Positions 61,379 through 64,000 of a DNA stretch of 64,000 bases are shown here, one piece after another. The stretch's first letter is position 1. The number at the start of each line of letters is the position of its first letter. Where the stretch lies: contig NZ_LMJE01000007.1 in assembly GCF_001429245.1 (NCBI RefSeq), positions 1,209,559 through 1,273,558 on the forward strand, written 5' to 3'. The notes under the pieces were generated by a model. The model was not told where the DNA came from. It searched no databases and saw nothing but the letters and a program-made list of their open reading frames with translations. Both the position numbers and the translations under genes were made by a program. Source of the DNA: Rhizobium sp. Root274. Its GTDB lineage: Bacteria > Pseudomonadota > Alphaproteobacteria > Rhizobiales > Rhizobiaceae.

Positions 61379-62119
61379 GTGTCGCGACTAGCACTGTATG
61401 GAATTTCAAAGAGTTATGGAGCGATCCAGGCGCTCTCTTCCGTAGCGTTGTCGATCGAGCCAGGGGAGGTTCTGGGGCTGATGGGGGACAACGGCGCCGG
61501 CAAGAGCACCCTGGTCAAGATCATCGCGGGCAATTTCCCACCCACCTCGGGCGAGATCCTGATCGATGGGAAGCCGGTGAGCTTCTACAACCCTCGGGAC
61601 GCGCAAAAGGAGGGCATCGAGGTCGTCTATCAGGACCTCGCCCTCTGCGACAATCTCTCAGCTGCTTCGAATGTCTTCCTCGGTCGTGAGGCAACCAAAC
61701 GCCTCGGGCCGTTCCGCTATGTCGATTATGGCCACATGAACCGCGTCGCCGCCGGCCTGTTCCGCCAGCTGAAATCGGAAACCCGCCCGCGTGACCTCGT
61801 CCGGCGCATGTCGGGCGGCCAGCGCCAGGCCGTAGCGATTGCCCGAACTCTGCTCTCCAAGCCGAAGATCGTCATGATGGACGAGCCGACGGCAGCGATT
61901 TCCGTTCGCCAGGTGGCGGAAGTCCTCGACGTCATCCGACGGCTTCGCGATCAGGGCATCAGTGTCATCCTGATCAGTCATCGCATGCCTGACGTCTTCG
62001 GCGTCTCCGACCGCATCGCCGTGCTCCGCCGCGGCGAACTGGTGGCCAACAAGAGGGCCGCCCAATCCTCGCCCGAGGAAGTGACCGGTCTGATCACCGG
62101 CGCAATCGAAACCGCTTGA
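61379..62119 (+). CDS. Single-domain sugar ABC ATPase (FrcA-type)
   Basis: This 246-residue ATPase has only one ABC domain. Walker A is GDNGAGKSTLVKIIAG near residue 37, the signature is MSGGQRQAVAIARTL near 140, and Walker B is IVMMDEPTAAISVRQ. The start is GTG 61379 after GGGGGAGG; an open frame from 61316 is less likely. It is followed after 15 bases by an RbsC-type permease. Single-domain ATPases are typical of the fructose-type CUT2 systems in rhizobia, unlike the double RbsA at 56547. Confidence 0.9.
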   Translation: MSRLALYGISKSYGAIQALSSVALSIEPGEVLGLMGDNGAGKSTLVKIIAGNFPPTSGEILIDGKPVSFYNPRDAQKEGIEVVYQDLALCDNLSAASNVFLGREATKRLGPFRYVDYGHMNRVAAGLFRQLKSETRPRDLVRRMSGGQRQAVAIARTLLSKPKIVMMDEPTAAISVRQVAEVLDVIRRLRDQGISVILISHRMPDVFGVSDRIAVLRRGELVANKRAAQSSPEEVTGLITGAIETA

Positions 62120-62134
62120 GGAGAGGATGAACCG

Positions 62135-63124
62135 ATGACCACTCTGGAAGATGTCATTTCACGCAGCGAACACAGGAACTGGCTGTCTCGGATCGCGAGC
62201 CTGCAACTGTTCTGGGTATTCCTCGCCGCCATCCTCGCCTGCCTTGCCCTCACGCTCTTGACCGACGCCTTCGCCAGCGAGCGCAACCTCTTCAATGTCG
62301 CGCGCAACTTCGCCTTCGTCGGCATCATCGCAATTGGCATGACCGCCGTTATTGCCTCCGGTGGCATCGATCTCTCGGTCGGATCCTCTGTGGTCCTGAG
62401 TGCCATGGTGATCAGCGTGACGATGGCGGCAGGTGCCCCGTTCCTGCTCGCCGCCGTCATGGCACTGGGTGCAGCGTTGCTGGTGGGCCTCCTGAACGGG
62501 GTTCTCGTCGCCTATGCGGGCATGCCGCCCTTCGTCGTCACCCTTGGTACGTTGTCGGCCGCGCGCTCGCTTGCCATGGTGCTCTCCGACAACAAGATGA
62601 TCTGGGACTTCGGTCCCGACCACAACATCCTGATCTGGGTCGGTGGCGGATCGACCCTCGGCATCCCTCACCCTCTCTACGTGCTCGCGGCCCTGACGCT
62701 GATCATGTCGCTCGCCTTCAAATGGACCCGCTGGGGACAACATCTCTTTGCCATCGGCAGCAGCGAGAACGCGGCCCTGCTCACCGGCATTCCAGTCCGA
62801 CGCATGAAAGTCAGCATCTACATGTTCTCTGCCTTCACCGCAGGACTTGCCGGCATTCTGATGGCGGGCTGGCTCGGCAGCGTCACGACGAACCTCGGCC
62901 AGGCCATGGAACTGACGGTAATTGCGGCAGCCGTTATCGGCGGCGCCAACCTGGCGGGCGGGGAAGGTAATGCGCTGGGAGCCGTCGTCGGCGCGCTGTT
63001 GATAGAAGTGATCCGCAACTCCCTGATCCTGTTGGGCATCTCGACATTCTGGCAAGGAATGTTCATAGGTACATTCATTGTAGTTGCCGTCGCCTTCGAC
63101 CGAGTCCGGCTGTTCAGGTCCTGA
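62135..63124 (+). CDS. Sugar ABC transporter permease (FrcC/RbsC-type)
   Basis: This 329-residue CUT2 permease has about nine membrane segments and the family phrase GIIAIGMTAVIASGGIDLSVGSSVVLSAMV near residue 70. The later GGANLAGGEGNALGAVVGALLIEVIRNSLILLGIS is also typical. It is 15 bases after the ATPase gene and 36 bases before the LacI-family gene. Binding protein 2 at 59206 is the likely partner. Confidence 0.9.
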   Translation: MTTLEDVISRSEHRNWLSRIASLQLFWVFLAAILACLALTLLTDAFASERNLFNVARNFAFVGIIAIGMTAVIASGGIDLSVGSSVVLSAMVISVTMAAGAPFLLAAVMALGAALLVGLLNGVLVAYAGMPPFVVTLGTLSAARSLAMVLSDNKMIWDFGPDHNILIWVGGGSTLGIPHPLYVLAALTLIMSLAFKWTRWGQHLFAIGSSENAALLTGIPVRRMKVSIYMFSAFTAGLAGILMAGWLGSVTTNLGQAMELTVIAAAVIGGANLAGGEGNALGAVVGALLIEVIRNSLILLGISTFWQGMFIGTFIVVAVAFDRVRLFRS

Positions 63125-63160
63125 CAACCGTCAAGCGCCTCGGCAACCACGGTGTTCGTC

Positions 63161-64000
63161 ATGGAGAATGCCTTGAAACCGACGATGATGGATGTGGCGG
63201 CACTGGCGCGCGTATCCCAGGCGACCGTGTCGCTCATTCTGAATGGCAGTTCCGGTGCCCGCTTCAGCGAATCCACCCGCAAACGCGTCTTCGATGCCGC
63301 AGAGCAGCTGGGTTACCGCCTGTCGAACAAGTCGGCCACGCCGGCTAATACGGGCAGCCGTGTCATCGTTTTCGTGGTCGATGAACTGACGACCGACCCC
63401 TGGATGGCCATGGCCTTCGAAGGCGCCCGCGAAAAGGCGCTGGAACTCGGGATCATCGTCACCCTTGGCGTTTTCCGCAAAGGCGAGGACCCGGATGGCG
63501 GCATCTTCTCCGTCTGCGATGGCCAGGTGCTGGTCGGTTATATCTTCGGAACCATCCTCACCCGCAAGATCGACCCGCCCGAGCCGCTTTTTCGCGCACC
63601 CTCGGTTCTGGTCAACTGCTATGACCAGCAGCGTCGTCTGGCCTCCATCCTGCCCGGCGACGTCGCCGGCGGCCGCGCCGCCACCGAGCGACTGATCGCC
63701 GCCGGCCGCAAACGGATCGCGCTCATCAATGGGCAGGAAGGCCTCGACAACCCGCGCGATCGCCTGCGCGGTTACAAGCAGGCGCTGGCGAGCAACGACA
63801 TCACCTACGATCCGGACCTCGTCCATTACGGCAACTGGGAGCCGTCTTCCGGCTACGAGAAGACCCATGCGCTGATGAAACTCCCGGAGCCGCCGGACGG
63901 CATCTTCTGCGCCAACGACCTGATGGCGCTGGGGTGCATCGATGCGCTGAAGGAGCTCGGGAAATCGATCCCTGCAGACGTATCCGTCGTCGGGTTCGAC
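63161..64000 (+). CDS. LacI-family transcriptional regulator, 5' part
   Basis: The frame opens at ATG 63161 (MENALKPTMMDVAALARVS) and stays open to the window edge, so the gene is cut at its 3' end; about 280 residues are visible. The N-terminal helix-turn-helix reads MMDVAALARVSQATVSLILNGSSGARFS, a typical LacI/GalR DNA-binding domain. The effector-binding part reaches IPADVSVVGFD, the usual end region of the PBP-like domain, so about 60 residues are missing. It probably regulates the preceding permease/ATPase genes. Confidence 0.87.
   Translation, partial: MENALKPTMMDVAALARVSQATVSLILNGSSGARFSESTRKRVFDAAEQLGYRLSNKSATPANTGSRVIVFVVDELTTDPWMAMAFEGAREKALELGIIVTLGVFRKGEDPDGGIFSVCDGQVLVGYIFGTILTRKIDPPEPLFRAPSVLVNCYDQQRRLASILPGDVAGGRAATERLIAAGRKRIALINGQEGLDNPRDRLRGYKQALASNDITYDPDLVHYGNWEPSSGYEKTHALMKLPEPPDGIFCANDLMALGCIDALKELGKSIPADVSVVGFD

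Overview
The window is a chromosomal segment of a purple-type phototrophic alphaproteobacterium. It most likely belongs to the Hyphomicrobiales (Rhizobiaceae or a close relative) and was probably living as an aerobic anoxygenic phototroph. The left 60 percent (1-38111) is a nearly gap-free photosynthesis gene cluster (PGC) with a type II reaction centre, LH1 and bacteriochlorophyll a genes. The right part carries rhizobial-style genes: the glxBCD/glnT methylamine-glutamate module and many ABC transporters. The oxygen-dependent cyclase acsF is present. In this window there are no bchE, no LH2 (pucBA), no pufX and no bchI/bchD/bchO or crtBI/crtCD; these would have to lie left of the window or elsewhere.

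PGC layout. Rightward: crtE (cut by the window edge)-crtF, then bchCXYZ-pufQBALMC (1891-10819), ended by a clear terminator. Leftward: bchF-N-B-H-L-M-lhaA-puhA-puhB-puhC-orf101-acsF-puhE-hemA-idi (27409 down to 11088), mostly with 1-29 base overlaps. From the divergent point at 27.4-27.6 kb, rightward: the regulators ppaA/aerR and ppsR, then bchG-PucC family gene-bchP-orf94, tspO (leftward), the cytochrome c2 gene, dxs, and a second PpaA/AerR-like B12-domain regulator. PpsR-type palindromes (TGT-N12-ACA) stand before bchC, bchG and dxs, and an imperfect double site lies in the bchF/ppaA interval. So one regulator probably coordinates pigment, isoprenoid supply and its own antirepressor. Together these genes supply isoprenoid precursors (dxs, idi), ALA (hemA), Mg-branch tetrapyrrole steps (bchH, bchM, acsF, bchLNB, bchF, bchXYZ, bchC, bchG, bchP), reaction centre and LH1 polypeptides (pufBALM, puhA), assembly factors (lhaA, puhB, puhC, puhE, pufQ) and electron donors (tetraheme PufC, cytochrome c2).

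38.3-43.5 kb: an XRE-cupin regulator, glxB-glxC-glxD (split glutamate-synthase-like enzyme) and glnT (GSIII-like, possibly gamma-glutamylmethylamide synthetase), with two strong terminators. 43.6-49.5 kb: a leftward operon of a polar amino acid ABC importer, a Cys/Met-metabolism PLP enzyme and a homocysteine S-methyltransferase, divergent from an Lrp/AsnC regulator. 49.5-53.7 kb: a LysR regulator divergent from a VOC ring-cleavage dioxygenase, a carboxylesterase and an orphan Tat-exported substrate-binding protein. 53.8-55.4 kb: a J-domain protein and an SdiA-regulated-type membrane-anchored protein. 55.5-64.0 kb: two CUT2-type (ribose/fructose family) sugar ABC systems with an NAD-dependent epimerase and a LacI-family regulator cut by the right edge.

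No tRNA, rRNA, CRISPR, insertion sequence or phage gene was recognised. No gene-free stretch exceeds 300 bases. The longest are 10820-11087 (a terminator, otherwise nothing seen), 38112-38363 (nothing clear) and 50499-50729 (a LysR-type palindrome at its left end).
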